Under the pieces are notes generated by a model that saw only the letters and a program-made list of their open reading frames with translations, made no database searches and was not told where the DNA came from. From Mycolicibacterium chitae (lineage in GTDB: Bacteria; Actinomycetota; Actinomycetes; Mycobacteriales; Mycobacteriaceae): a stretch of 64,000 bases of DNA. The stretch spans positions 4,526,001 to 4,590,000 of the forward strand of contig NZ_LR134355.1 in the NCBI RefSeq assembly GCF_900637205.1. Direction: 5' to 3'. Of the stretch, positions 1 through 8,128 are shown piece by piece. A program made the position numbers and the translations under genes. Positions within the stretch are counted from its first letter, which is position 1; each line of letters begins with the position of its first letter.

Positions 1-450
1 CGGCTCAGTGGCGTGCACCAGCCGAGCATCAGTCAATTCCTCTCCGGAAAAATAGACTTCAGCGACCAACTGCTCGATCGGTTACTCGCCTGCATGGGCT
101 ACCGCCTGGAGGTAACCATTCGAGCCGAGCCTGCCAACCTCACCCGCTCAGAGTGGCGGTCGTGGCGAGTGCATCGGCAGCTCGCGACATTGCTGAACAC
201 GTCGACGCTCCAAGAATGGCGGCCCTCGATTCTCAGTAACATCGATCGACTTCGGCAATCGGTCTACGGCGAACCGCACCTCCGCCATCTCTCCCATTGG
301 GAACAGTTGACCAACGATGGTGACTTGCAGTCGCTGAAGCGGGCCCTGACCGGACTGGACCGTCAGTCGATCGAGATGCGGGAGGTGACCCCGATGAGCG
401 GGCTGTTACCAGACACGCAACGTCGCGCCGCGCTACAGGCTGCGCACTGA
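1..450 (+). CDS. HTH-type antitoxin-like protein, 5' truncated
   Basis: The reading frame is open from the first base, so the N-terminus lies outside the window. The first visible residues (SGVHQPSISQFLSGK) form the second half of an XRE-like helix-turn-helix, followed by DQLLDRLLACMGYRLEV, a typical end of such a domain. The remaining 100 or so residues are helical without a recognised domain. Its stop (TGA) shares one base with the ATG of the nucleotidyltransferase-like gene downstream, so the two are translationally coupled. HTH antitoxins paired with nucleotidyltransferase toxins are a known arrangement; this role is inferred. Base composition is visibly less GC-rich than in later genes. 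Confidence 0.6.
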   Translation, partial: RLSGVHQPSISQFLSGKIDFSDQLLDRLLACMGYRLEVTIRAEPANLTRSEWRSWRVHRQLATLLNTSTLQEWRPSILSNIDRLRQSVYGEPHLRHLSHWEQLTNDGDLQSLKRALTGLDRQSIEMREVTPMSGLLPDTQRRAALQAAH

Positions 451-1025
451 TGCGTCGCGACCAGCTCGAGCACGCGATCCGGGCCGCCTGCCAAGTAACA
501 GGGCAAGACGAAGTCATTGTCGTTGGGTCACAGGCAATCTTAGGCAGCTACCCGGAGTACGAGTTGCCAATGCTAGCGACGCGGTCGATGGAAGTGGACA
601 TTCTGCCCATCACCGATGACAACAACAGGACCATCGAACTCGCCGACCTCATCTTCGGTGCCGCAGGGGAACTCTCATCGTTCGAGCAGTTGCACGGATT
701 CAGCATCGACGGTGTTGACCTGACGACCTCAGCCCTCCCCGTTGGTTGGCGCAGCCGACTGGTCAAGGTCCAAAACGCGAATACTGCGGCTCCCAACGGC
801 CACCCGCAGTACATCGGATGGTGCCTGGACAAAGAGGATCTCTGCGTCGCCAAACTATGCGCGTTCAGGGAGAAGGACCGCAACTTCGTGGACGCCCTGA
901 TCACTGATAACTTGGTGGCCCCGGAGATCATCCTCACTCGACTTGCCACGGTTGAAGACCGATACAACTCAAGCATCGAACGCGCCGTCAATTGGCTGGC
1001 AGCTCGGCCCGGTCCACAGCGCTGA
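450..1025 (+). CDS. DUF6036-like nucleotidyltransferase, probable toxin of a TA pair
   Basis: This 191-residue protein carries a nucleotidyltransferase-like N-terminus. VIVVGSQAI near residues 23-31 gives the GS motif, and MEVDILP near 49-55 supplies an acidic pair at the expected distance. The middle contains KEDLCVAKLCAFREKD, like the conserved K/D region of DUF6036 and AbiEii-type proteins. TGATG overlap with the preceding HTH gene makes a two-gene operon. Toxins of this superfamily modify tRNA or other targets by nucleotide transfer, but no target can be read from sequence. Codon use is less GC-biased than in neighbours, suggesting acquisition. It could instead be a solitary enzyme of unknown role. 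Confidence 0.6.
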   Translation: MRRDQLEHAIRAACQVTGQDEVIVVGSQAILGSYPEYELPMLATRSMEVDILPITDDNNRTIELADLIFGAAGELSSFEQLHGFSIDGVDLTTSALPVGWRSRLVKVQNANTAAPNGHPQYIGWCLDKEDLCVAKLCAFREKDRNFVDALITDNLVAPEIILTRLATVEDRYNSSIERAVNWLAARPGPQR

Positions 1026-1090
1026 TATCTGGGTCCATGGCCAGCGCGCCTTTTCCTAGACGCGAGAGTTCGGCCCTCGCCGCCTGCATT

Positions 1091-1128
1091 AGTACATCTA
1101 ACTCAGCGTAAGAATATGTAGCTGTACT
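1091..1128. promoter_or_regulatory. Inverted repeat upstream of lysE-like gene
   Basis: AGTACA (1091-1096) and TGTACT (1123-1128) are exact reverse complements. TACAT/ATGTA (1093-1097, 1116-1120) offers an alternative pairing. The element sits about 30 bases before the exporter start, in an AT-richer stretch. It could be a regulator site, for example for an amino-acid-responsive LysG-type protein, but no regulator gene is adjacent. Confidence 0.25.
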
Positions 1129-1158
1129 GATCCCCCACTCGCTCGTACCGTCAAGGCC

Positions 1159-1770
1159 ATGAGTGCTGCGCCGCCGATGGTCTTCGCGACCGGGTTCCTC
1201 ACGTCGCTGGCCCTGATCGCGGCCATCGGGGCGCAGAACGCTTTCGTTCTGCGCCAAGGCATCCGGCGCGAGCACGTGGGCAGTGTCGTGACGGTGTGCG
1301 CGGTATCGGACCTGGTGTTGATCGCTGCGGGCATCGCCGGGTTCGGCGCCCTGGTCGCGGCCCACCCGAACGTCGTGACGGTCGCCAAGCTCGGCGGCGC
1401 AGCGTTCCTGATCGGCTACGGGGCGCTGGCCGCCCGCCGGGCGCTTCGTCCCGCGTCGCTCGATCCCGCCGCCGAGGCCCCGGCGCGACTCACCGGCGTC
1501 CTCGTCACCTGCCTGGCGCTGACCTTCCTGAACCCGCACGTCTACCTCGACACCGTGGTGCTGCTCGGCGCGTTGGCCAACGAATACCGCGAGGGCCGTT
1601 GGTTGTTCGGCGTCGGTGCGGTCACGGCCAGCGTGGTGTGGTTCGCCACACTCGGCTTCGGCGCCACCCGCCTGTCCGCCCTGTTCGCCAGACCTTCGAC
1701 GTGGCGCGTGCTCGACGGGACGATCGCGGTCACCATGGTGGCTTTGGGCCTCTACCTGGCGTCGTCGTGA
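1159..1770 (+). CDS. LysE/ArgO-family amino-acid exporter
   Basis: This 203-residue, very hydrophobic protein has about six membrane segments. The N-terminal LIAAIGAQNAFVLRQGI matches the signature of LysE/ArgO exporters (G-A-Q-N-A-F), and a second family motif, LTFLNPHVYLDT, is near residues 121-132. Family members export lysine, arginine or related basic amino acids by proton-coupled antiport across the inner membrane. LysE genes are often divergent from a LysG regulator, but none is present here. It ends 4 bases from the convergent DapB-like gene. Start ATG at 1159 gives a normal family length (about 200). Substrate is not determinable from sequence. Confidence 0.85.
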   Translation: MSAAPPMVFATGFLTSLALIAAIGAQNAFVLRQGIRREHVGSVVTVCAVSDLVLIAAGIAGFGALVAAHPNVVTVAKLGGAAFLIGYGALAARRALRPASLDPAAEAPARLTGVLVTCLALTFLNPHVYLDTVVLLGALANEYREGRWLFGVGAVTASVVWFATLGFGATRLSALFARPSTWRVLDGTIAVTMVALGLYLASS

Positions 1771-1774
1771 GGAG

Positions 1775-2839
1775 CTACCCCAGCACTCCGCGACCGACGA
1801 TGGTGGGCAGGTCGAGAAAGGTGCGGATGCCGGGGGCGGCCGCGCACACCGGGGCGATCGCGTGGATGGCGTGCATGGCGGTGCCCAGGCACCCCTGGTC
1901 GGTGTCGTCCTCGCCGTTGATGGCGATCCGCGATTCCAGCACCATCGACGGCTGACCCTGCACGGTCACCTTCCAGCCGCGCCCGTTCGGCCAGTCCGGG
2001 GCCTGCGCGGCGCCGATGCGGGTGATGTGCTCGACGGTCAGCGCCGGCCGCCCGCCGATCACCGCGGTATAGGAAAACCGTTGCGCGGACACCGTTCCGG
2101 CCTCGATGCGGCCGGCCTGAATCTCGATGGGCGCATCGGTGGTCGCCACGCTGCGCTCCCAGATGAAGTCGTCGATGGTGGCGCCCAACCCGTCGGCCAC
2201 CAGCATCAGCGGCGCCTTGAACGGCAACGCACCGACCGCGGGATCGTCCATGGGCACCGGCTCGTCGGGGGCCTTGCCGAAGCCCATCACGTCGAACAGC
2301 ACGAACGGCACGTTGTAGGTGGTGTAGTCCATCAACTCCTGGACCCGCAGCGACTCGATCCGCCGGAACAGCCCGGACATGGTCAGCGGCAGCACCTCGG
2401 CGGCCCAACCGGGTTGAATCCCGGTGGCGTGGAACGACGTTCCGCCTTCCCGGCATGCCTGCTCCAGCCGCTGGACGACATCGTCGCCGGCGCTCTTGGG
2501 GTAGATCCACGCGGTGACCGCCGTCGACACCACGTTCTTGCCGGAGCGCAGCAGCCGGCACACGTCGTCGAGGGCCGCCGGCGGATTCCACTCGCCCTCG
2601 GCCATGTAGAGCACGCAGTCGGCGTCCAGGGCCAGGATCTCGTCGGTGTCGGCGGTGGCAACCACCCCGATCTCGCCGAGGCCGCACACCTCGCCGATGT
2701 CCCGGCCGACCTTGGCCTCGTCGTAGACGCGGGCACCGACGAGTTCCAGGTCGGGATGCTCGTGCACCGCGGCCACCGCGTGCTTGCCGACATTGCCGGT
2801 GGCCCACTGGATTACCCGCAGCTTGCCGGCCATCGTCAC
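1775..2839 (-). CDS. DapB-like NAD(P)-binding dehydrogenase, last gene of the AAA/VWA operon
   Basis: This is a 354-residue protein with an N-terminal Rossmann segment (LRVIQWATGNVGKHAV, G-x-G-x-x-G variant) and the architecture of dihydrodipicolinate reductase / 2,4-diaminopentanoate dehydrogenase-like proteins common in mycobacteria. A paralogue sits at 53405-54484, and the two share TGN(V/M)G and the AKVGRD segment. The GTG start at 2839 overlaps the stop of the preceding gene (GTGA), so translation is coupled; ATG at 2833 is an alternative. Catalytic substrate is unknown. The last position in the operon suggests it works on the same compound as the AveC-like/ATPase module. Confidence 0.7.
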   Translation of the reverse strand: MTMAGKLRVIQWATGNVGKHAVAAVHEHPDLELVGARVYDEAKVGRDIGEVCGLGEIGVVATADTDEILALDADCVLYMAEGEWNPPAALDDVCRLLRSGKNVVSTAVTAWIYPKSAGDDVVQRLEQACREGGTSFHATGIQPGWAAEVLPLTMSGLFRRIESLRVQELMDYTTYNVPFVLFDVMGFGKAPDEPVPMDDPAVGALPFKAPLMLVADGLGATIDDFIWERSVATTDAPIEIQAGRIEAGTVSAQRFSYTAVIGGRPALTVEHITRIGAAQAPDWPNGRGWKVTVQGQPSMVLESRIAINGEDDTDQGCLGTAMHAIHAIAPVCAAAPGIRTFLDLPTIVGRGVLG

Positions 2840-3279
2840 CCGGCCGGCTGTGCGGCTTGTTCAGCGGCCTGGCGGGCCATCCGTTCCTCGTAGCGGTCGA
2901 CGAGTTCGCGGAAGCCGAGCCGGTCGTAGCCGGGGATGGGTTGCACGCCCCACTGGTCGCGCGCGGTGTCCTTGCCCTCGGCCCCCTCGGGCGGCCCGAG
3001 CGGCGGGTAGGGGTACTTGCACTCGAGGGCGTCGTCGGAGAACCGGACCTTCAGCAGCTCACTGCAGATCTGGGTGAGGTTCAGCGTCGGATACCCGTAG
3101 TAGATCGCCATGAAGGGCAGCGTGAACGCCCCCTCGATGACGAGCGCGATCAGGCACACCAGGACCGCGCGCTTGATCCACTTGTGCATCCGGGCGTAGT
3201 ACGGGGTGGTGCCCGGCGGCAGGTCCTCGGCCGGATCCTTCTCGTCCGCGGACGACGGGTTGGTAGATGGGGAAGTCAC
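2836..3279 (-). CDS. 147-aa membrane protein of the AAA/VWA operon, function unknown
   Basis: I do not recognise a named family. About 35 polar N-terminal residues precede one clear hydrophobic segment (AVLVCLIALVIEGAFTLPFM, about 38-57). A soluble tail follows, with two cysteines (ICSELL, LECKYPYPPLG) and a charged helical C-terminus (ELVDRYEERMARQAAEQ). The GTG start at 3279 has a good AAGGAG site 5 bases upstream. It lies 9 bases after the AveC-like gene and overlaps the DapB-like gene by 4 bases, so it is firmly part of the operon. It may be an accessory subunit of the AveC-like membrane protein. Confidence 0.6.
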   Translation of the reverse strand: MTSPSTNPSSADEKDPAEDLPPGTTPYYARMHKWIKRAVLVCLIALVIEGAFTLPFMAIYYGYPTLNLTQICSELLKVRFSDDALECKYPYPPLGPPEGAEGKDTARDQWGVQPIPGYDRLGFRELVDRYEERMARQAAEQAAQPAG

Positions 3280-3288
3280 CGATGCTCC

Positions 3289-3984
3289 TTAGTCCGTGAA
3301 GATTTCGCGGTTGACCGTGTGCAGATACGGAATGGCGAGGAAGGGGGTGATGTAGAAGATGTCGTAGAGCCACCAGCCGATGACCGGGAACACCACCCCG
3401 GCGAACCGCACGTCGGCGAACATCGTCATGTTGAGGATGTAGACGGGCCAGATCACCACGCCCATCCAGCAGGTGATGATCATCCACTGGTGGCCCCAAC
3501 GCTTCATCTGCAGGAAGCCGATGGCCGCGGCGACCCGCATCGAGAACACCGTCAGGATGAAGCCGATGACGTAGGCCTTCTCCCCCGGCGCCGAGGCCCC
3601 GCCGACCCAGAGTTCGTTGTAGTGCCAGAAATAACCGGCGTCGAACATGTTGCCCCAACCGACCATCAGCACCCGGTTGATCAGCGTGTGGTTGCCGATC
3701 ATGTCCAGCGCCCAGCCGAGGCTGTTGAGCATGCCGTCGATCAGCACCAGGTAGCCGATCAGGGTGACGATCATGGGCCGCACCGAAAGTCCGGCCTGCT
3801 GCGCCTGGCGCTGCAGCCACACCCCGCGCATGAATATCGGGAACCCGATGAGGCCGGGCGCCCACATACCCATCAGGGCGGCGCCGACGATCATCCATTT
3901 GTCGGCGCGGCGCTGCGCGAGCTTCGATTCCTCGTGGTGGTCCTCGAGACTCAGTGTGCCACCGGACTTGGGCGGCGCACTCAC
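3289..3984 (-). CDS. AveC-like (spirocyclase-family) integral membrane protein, copy 1
   Basis: This 231-residue protein has about six membrane segments. It resembles the AveC-like family named after the avermectin spiroketal cyclase; most members have no known function. Conserved features are ADKWMIVG near residue 28, GWGNMFDAGYFWHYNELW around 108-125, QMKRWGHQWMI, and the C-terminus AIPYLHTVNREIFTD. His, Trp, Asp and Glu clusters could bind metal or substrate (inference). A GTG start at 3984 overlaps the stop of the 43-aa gene (GTGA) and matches the N-terminal length of the paralogue at 7423-8124. The ATG at 4017 would instead overlap the small gene by 37 bases. Confidence 0.7.
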   Translation of the reverse strand: MSAPPKSGGTLSLEDHHEESKLAQRRADKWMIVGAALMGMWAPGLIGFPIFMRGVWLQRQAQQAGLSVRPMIVTLIGYLVLIDGMLNSLGWALDMIGNHTLINRVLMVGWGNMFDAGYFWHYNELWVGGASAPGEKAYVIGFILTVFSMRVAAAIGFLQMKRWGHQWMIITCWMGVVIWPVYILNMTMFADVRFAGVVFPVIGWWLYDIFYITPFLAIPYLHTVNREIFTD

Positions 3985-4112
3985 AGGTACCACCACCCGC
4001 GGTCGAACGACATCCACAGCTGGATCAGGAACATCGTCAACAGGAAGCCGTAGATGACGATCTGGAAGACGATGAGCGCCTTCTTGCGGTTCTTTTCCTT
4101 CTGGTCGACCAT
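3981..4112 (-). CDS. 43-aa single-span membrane peptide
   Basis: This small gene has an ATG at 4112, preceded by AGGAGG-type sequence (CTAGGAGGGAGTTCACATG on the minus strand). The product starts MVDQKEKNRKKAL, a lysine/arginine-rich cytoplasmic head, followed by one hydrophobic helix (IVFQIVIYGFLLTMFLIQLW) and ends FDRGWWYL. The stop overlaps the GTG of the AveC-like gene by 4 bases. Good ribosome site, coupling and coherent membrane topology argue it is real. It is probably a small subunit or assembly partner of the AveC-like protein. Confidence 0.7.
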   Translation of the reverse strand: MVDQKEKNRKKALIVFQIVIYGFLLTMFLIQLWMSFDRGWWYL

Positions 4113-4124
4113 GTGAACTCCCTC

Positions 4125-4925
4125 CTAGGGTTGAGCCGGGGTGTCGGCGGTGAGCAGGCCGGCGGCCGCGACCTCACGCAGCCCGTCGCTGATGGCGCCG
4201 TCGGTGCTCAGCGGGGCGAGGATGCAGGCCTCGGCGGCCTCGAGTTCGCCGGCGCCGGCGGCGATCAGTTGCGCGGCGGTCACCAGCGTCCGCGTGGACG
4301 GCGGCTCGAAGTGAAACGCCTCGTCGGCTGTGCGAATGGCGATGGCGCACTGCACGAGTCGCTGCGCGACGGCCAGGTCGACGCCCGTCTCGGAGACCAC
4401 CGCCTGCGCCTCCCGCTCCGGGGGCAGATAACCCATCGGCAGGGTGACGAAGCGCTGTCGGAACGACGGCTTGAGTTCCTTCAGGGAGCTGCGGTAGGCC
4501 GGGTTGTAGGAGCACACCAGCATGAATTCGTCTGGTGCCTCGACGACTTCGTCGGCGCGGTCCAGGTACAGGGTGCGCCGGTGGTCGGTCAGGGAGTGCA
4601 GGATGGCCAGCGAATCGTGGCGCGCCTCGACCACCTCGTCGAGGTAGCAGATGGCGCCGCTCTTGACCGCGCGGGTCAGGGGGCCGTCGGTCCAGATGAC
4701 GTCGCCGCCGGTGACCATGAAGCGCCCCACCAGATCCGAGCTGGTCAGGTCGTCGTGGCAGCTGATGGTGACGACGGGCCGGCGCAGCAGGGTGCCCATG
4801 TGCTCGACGAAACGGGTCTTGCCGCAGCCGGTCGGCCCGGTGAGCATGACCGGGATCTTGCGGGTGAAGGCCTGCTCGAACAGCTGGACCTCGCTGCCGT
4901 TGGCGTAGTAGGTGTCGTTGCTCAT
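4125..4925 (-). CDS. CbbQ/NirQ/NorQ-type MoxR AAA+ ATPase
   Basis: This is a 266-residue AAA+ protein with Walker A GPTGCGKT at 30-37, Walker B ICYLDEV with D96-E97, and sensor-type residues in MLVCSYNPAYR. The family (CbbQ, NirQ, NorQ; MoxR branch) acts with a VWA partner to remodel or load metal cofactors into oxidoreductases or RubisCO. Its partner here is the VWA gene immediately upstream (28-base gap). No RubisCO, nitric-oxide reductase or denitrification genes are nearby; instead the operon encodes an AveC-like membrane protein and tiny membrane peptides, which are therefore the likely clients (inference). Length is normal for CbbQ/NorQ. Confidence 0.85.
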   Translation of the reverse strand: MSNDTYYANGSEVQLFEQAFTRKIPVMLTGPTGCGKTRFVEHMGTLLRRPVVTISCHDDLTSSDLVGRFMVTGGDVIWTDGPLTRAVKSGAICYLDEVVEARHDSLAILHSLTDHRRTLYLDRADEVVEAPDEFMLVCSYNPAYRSSLKELKPSFRQRFVTLPMGYLPPEREAQAVVSETGVDLAVAQRLVQCAIAIRTADEAFHFEPPSTRTLVTAAQLIAAGAGELEAAEACILAPLSTDGAISDGLREVAAAGLLTADTPAQP

Positions 4926-4952
4926 GATGGGTTTCGATGCCTCCTCGGACGG

Positions 4953-6485
4953 TTATGCGGTGACCAGCTCGCGATGGACATGGGCCAGCACGCGGGGCAG
5001 TTCCTCGACGCGGCGAATCCGTTGGGAGCGGCGGGGTCCGAACACCTCCGGCAGCGGATCCACCCGGGTGGGCCCGACGCCCACGTAGTAGACCGACACC
5101 CCGGCGTCGTTGGCCTCCTCGACGGCGTGCGCGGCGTCGGCCCAGGCGTAACGACCCTCGTAGCCCTCGTCGGAGATCATCCCGTCACCGATGATGATGA
5201 GCAGGCGGCGCTCCGACGGTTGGTCGAGCAGCCGGCTGGTCAGGTGCCGGATGGGTGCACCCAGGCGGGTGTAGCCGCCGGTGGACAGGCCCAGGCCGCT
5301 GGGCGGGACGAACCGGGGATCCGGAAAGTCCTTGAGGCAACGAACTTCCACGCGGTGGCGGGTGTTGCCCGTGAAGACGAAGATCCCGTGCCGCTCGCGG
5401 GCTTGTTTCATCGCCCGCGACAGCGCATCCGCGCAGGCCAGTTCCAGTTGGAACACCCGGCCCCCGTGCACGCCGAGCGAGGAACTGCCGTCGAGCAGCA
5501 GGGCGGTGCTGACGTCCCGGTTGCTGGGCAACAGTTCGCGGAACACCCGAGGCTCGGTGGCCTCACCGGTCCGCAGATCGACGTAATGCCGCACGTAGCC
5601 GTCGATGTCGAGGTCAGAACCGTCCTCGAGCCGATTGATCATGGTGCGATGCGTGTGCTCGGCGAACCACTTGCGCAGATCCGCCGAGGAGTTCTTCGAC
5701 GCGCCGATCCGGGTGTCGCGGGCCAACTCCAGGACCGCGACATGGTCGGGCAGGAAGCTCTTCGTCCACTGGTTCCACTCCGGGTACGGGATACCGGGAC
5801 GATGTTCGGGCGTCACGTCCATGTCGTTGTCCTGGGGCCGGCTCGGCGGCGGCAGGTTCGGGTTGCGCACGCCGCCGTCGCCGCCGACGGGCACCGAGTA
5901 GGGCCGCGGCATCCGCTTCTCCGAGGTGGTCCACGGCATCCGGCCGAACTGCCGGCGCATCTTGTCCATCAGCCCGGTGGGCGCGGTGAACACCGCGGGT
6001 AGCCGGCCGAGCAGCGGATCCGGGCTCAACCCCTCGGAGCGCTGGGCCAGTTCGATGGCGCGGCTGACCATGATGCGTGCGTCGGTGTCGGGGTCGGCGG
6101 GCGCCAATTCGGGGAGCAGCCGGGCGAATTCGGGCATCAGGCCCGGCCAGCGCGCGGCGATCCAGCCCAGGGCCACCCCGGCCTCGACGATGGTCAGGGC
6201 GCGCAGTTCCCGCTGGGACATCTCGTTGAGCCGGTACTCGCCCACCCGGTCCTTGGAGTCCGCGCACTGCAGCGCGATGCCGCAGGTCAGCGTGCGCCGC
6301 GTCCAGTCGGAACCCAGCTGCGGGTACGGGACGTGGACGAACCGTCGCGCCGAGCTCAGTCCGAAGCCGCGGTGCTCACCGGTCACCAGGCGCACGCCTT
6401 CGCGGCGCTCCTCGCTGAGCGCCACGGCGGTCAGCGCGCAGCTGCGTTCGAGGGCCATGGCCGCGGTGTCGGCGAGTTCAGCCAT
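4953..6485 (-). CDS. NorD/CbbO-like VWA-domain protein
   Basis: This 510-residue protein has a C-terminal von Willebrand factor A domain. The MIDAS motif DGSSS is at 332-336, and downstream STGGYTRLGAPIRH supplies the expected Thr and IIGDGMISD the Asp. The N-terminal 300 residues are helical, as in NorD/CbbO. Such proteins pair with the AAA+ ATPase encoded next to them and bind the client via the metal site. The gene lies 6 bases after the 35-aa membrane peptide. The start ATG at 6485 gives a coherent N-terminus (MAELADTAAMALERS). Exact client is unknown. Confidence 0.8.
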   Translation of the reverse strand: MAELADTAAMALERSCALTAVALSEERREGVRLVTGEHRGFGLSSARRFVHVPYPQLGSDWTRRTLTCGIALQCADSKDRVGEYRLNEMSQRELRALTIVEAGVALGWIAARWPGLMPEFARLLPELAPADPDTDARIMVSRAIELAQRSEGLSPDPLLGRLPAVFTAPTGLMDKMRRQFGRMPWTTSEKRMPRPYSVPVGGDGGVRNPNLPPPSRPQDNDMDVTPEHRPGIPYPEWNQWTKSFLPDHVAVLELARDTRIGASKNSSADLRKWFAEHTHRTMINRLEDGSDLDIDGYVRHYVDLRTGEATEPRVFRELLPSNRDVSTALLLDGSSSLGVHGGRVFQLELACADALSRAMKQARERHGIFVFTGNTRHRVEVRCLKDFPDPRFVPPSGLGLSTGGYTRLGAPIRHLTSRLLDQPSERRLLIIIGDGMISDEGYEGRYAWADAAHAVEEANDAGVSVYYVGVGPTRVDPLPEVFGPRRSQRIRRVEELPRVLAHVHRELVTA

Positions 6486-6491
6486 GGCGGA

Positions 6492-6599
6492 TCAGAACGT
6501 TCCGAGGTTGGAGAACATCCAGTACCAGAACCAGATGACCAGCGCGGTGCCACCCCAGGCGCCGACGTAGCGAAGTATCTCCCAGACGTAGTCCCACAC
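6492..6599 (-). CDS. 35-aa tryptophan-rich membrane peptide
   Basis: A GTG start at 6599 has a strong AGGGAGG site 7 bases upstream. The product is (M)WDYVWEILRYVGAWGG, then TALVIWFWYWMFSNLGTF: one hydrophobic helix with seven tryptophans. It sits between the TetR gene and the VWA gene, 6 bases from the latter. The ribosome site and position support it as a real small gene. It may be a subunit of the membrane complex served by the ATPase/VWA pair. No known family is recognised. Confidence 0.65.
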   Translation of the reverse strand: MWDYVWEILRYVGAWGGTALVIWFWYWMFSNLGTF

Positions 6600-6623
6600 T
6601 TCAGGGCCTCCCTGTTGACGGAT

Positions 6624-7226
6624 TCATCGGATCTCCAAGCCGCGCACCGTGGATGCGACGAGCTTCTCGAGCAGAACGTCGCGGCTGTCGGGGTCTTCGC
6701 CGGCGCTGAGCACGCCGTAGACACCCAGCAGGAAGAACACCGCGTTGGAGAACGGGTCGACCTCCGGGTGCACCGCCCCCTGATCGCGGGCCCGCTCGAT
6801 CTCGGCCACCAGCAGGACGATCACCGGGTGGTCGGTCCAGTTCTCCGACTCCGGGCGCGACGGCGAAAAGTGCAGGGCCACCAGCTCCTTGAACAGGGGC
6901 CGCCCGAAACGCTCCTCGAGGCCCCGCACGAGGGCCACGACCTCGGTCAGCGCGTCGCTCAGTCCGTGCGGGCCGGCGAGGAAGCGTTCGAACTGGGCCG
7001 CGACGCGCGCCTCTTCCCGTCGTTCCAGTTCCAGCAGGACGTGTTCCTTGGTGGGGAAATGGAAGTAAAACGTGCCGTGGGCGACGCCGGCGGCGGCGAC
7101 GATGGCGTTCACCTCGACACCGGCCATCCCCGAGCGTTTGAACTCGGCGATGGCCGCTCCCAGGATGCGTTCCCGGGTTTGCAGCCGCTGCGCTTCGCGC
7201 GTGGTCGGCCGGACCTGTGCCGTCAT
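6624..7226 (-). CDS. TetR-family regulator, first gene of the AAA/VWA operon
   Basis: This is a 200-residue TetR protein. The N-terminal HTH (RERILGAAIAEFKRSGMAG ... AGVAHGTFYFHFPTKEHVL) is followed by a ligand-binding helical domain. It leads an operon reaching down to 1775. Its recognition helix (VAHGTFYFHF) is almost identical to that of the TetR at 8184-8786 (VAHGTFFFHF), so both may bind the same palindrome found at 7250-7265, 7357-7372 and 8129-8144. It is likely an autorepressor whose ligand induces the operon. A TTGACT/TACAAA pair with 17-base spacing just upstream suggests a near-leaderless promoter overlapping the first operator. Confidence 0.85.
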   Translation of the reverse strand: MTAQVRPTTREAQRLQTRERILGAAIAEFKRSGMAGVEVNAIVAAAGVAHGTFYFHFPTKEHVLLELERREEARVAAQFERFLAGPHGLSDALTEVVALVRGLEERFGRPLFKELVALHFSPSRPESENWTDHPVIVLLVAEIERARDQGAVHPEVDPFSNAVFFLLGVYGVLSAGEDPDSRDVLLEKLVASTVRGLEIR

Positions 7227-7249
7227 GATGGTTTTTTTGTACTCCCATG

Positions 7250-7265
7250 ACTGACTCCAGTCAAT
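7250..7265. promoter_or_regulatory. TetR operator candidate 1
   Basis: ACTGACTCCAGTCAAT lies 24 bases upstream of the TetR start and matches the pattern CTGAC-N4-GTCA shared by three sites in this locus. It overlaps a TTGACT -35-like element on the minus strand. Confidence 0.6.
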
Positions 7266-7356
7266 AGATATGTCACGGTGGATGACCGAGATCCTGCTCT
7301 AACTAGTGTTTTGCTGCCTGCGGTGGCGGCTGGACATGCACTGGTTGATACTCGTC

Positions 7357-7372
7357 ACTGACATATGTCAGT
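7357..7372. promoter_or_regulatory. TetR operator candidate 2 (perfect palindrome)
   Basis: ACTGACATATGTCAGT is a perfect 16-base palindrome in the 196-base gap between the TetR gene and the end of the second AveC-like gene. It shares CTGAC-N4-GTCA with the other two sites. The rest of this gap shows nothing else clear. Confidence 0.65.
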
Positions 7373-7422
7373 CGTATAAGTACGTCAGGCAGCGCCGGTA
7401 GCCACGGATGCGCGAAAGGCCC

Positions 7423-8124
7423 TCAGTCGGTGAAGATCTCGCGGTTCACCGAATGCAGATACGGGATCGCGAGGAACGGCGTGATGTAGAAAATGTCGTA
7501 GATCCACCACCCGATCACCGGGAAAACCACCCCGGCGTAGCGGACGTCGGCGAACATCGTCATGTTGATGACGTAGACGATCCAGATCACCACGCCCATC
7601 CAGCAGGTGACCACCATCCACTGATGCCCCCAGCGCTTCATCTGCAAAAAGCCGATGCCCGCGGCGATCCGCATGGTGAACACCGTGAGGATGAAGCCGA
7701 CCTCCAGCGCCTTCTCCCCCGGCGCGGCCGCACCGCCGACCCACAGTTCGTTGTAGTGCCAGAAGTAGCCGGCGTCGAACATGTTGCCCCAGCCGTTGAG
7801 CAGCACGCGGGCCAGCAGAGTGTGGTGTCCTACCAGGTCAAGGGCCCAGCCGACGGTGTTGATGGCGGCGTCGACGATCACGCAGTAGCCCAGCAGCGTC
7901 ACCAGCATGGGCCGCACCGTCAGCCCGTTGCGCTGCGCGCGCCGCAGCAGCCAGACCCCGCGCAGAAACAGCGGGAGGCCAAAGATCCCCAGCGCCGCGG
8001 TCCCGATCAGCAGGCTGCCGGAGATCAGCCACTTGTCGGCCTGGCGTTGCGCGGCGCGCGATTCCTCCATGTGCTCGTCGAGAGACAGCCCAGTGCGGTT
8101 CGCTGCGGCAGCGTCGGGTCGCAT
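7423..8124 (-). CDS. AveC-like integral membrane protein, copy 2
   Basis: This 233-residue paralogue of the protein at 3289-3984 is nearly identical over the C-terminal 130 residues (GWGNMFDAGYFWHYNELW, QMKRWGHQWM, AIPYLHSVNREIFTD) and more diverged in the first 100. It has about six membrane segments. It lies downstream of its own TetR gene (8184-8786) and immediately behind an operator-like palindrome. A TAAAGT element 8 bases before the ATG fits a leaderless promoter. It lacks the ATPase, VWA and small-peptide neighbours of copy 1, so it may depend on that operon. The substrate is unknown. Confidence 0.7.
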   Translation of the reverse strand: MRPDAAAANRTGLSLDEHMEESRAAQRQADKWLISGSLLIGTAALGIFGLPLFLRGVWLLRRAQRNGLTVRPMLVTLLGYCVIVDAAINTVGWALDLVGHHTLLARVLLNGWGNMFDAGYFWHYNELWVGGAAAPGEKALEVGFILTVFTMRIAAGIGFLQMKRWGHQWMVVTCWMGVVIWIVYVINMTMFADVRYAGVVFPVIGWWIYDIFYITPFLAIPYLHSVNREIFTD

Positions 8125-8128
8125 GCTC

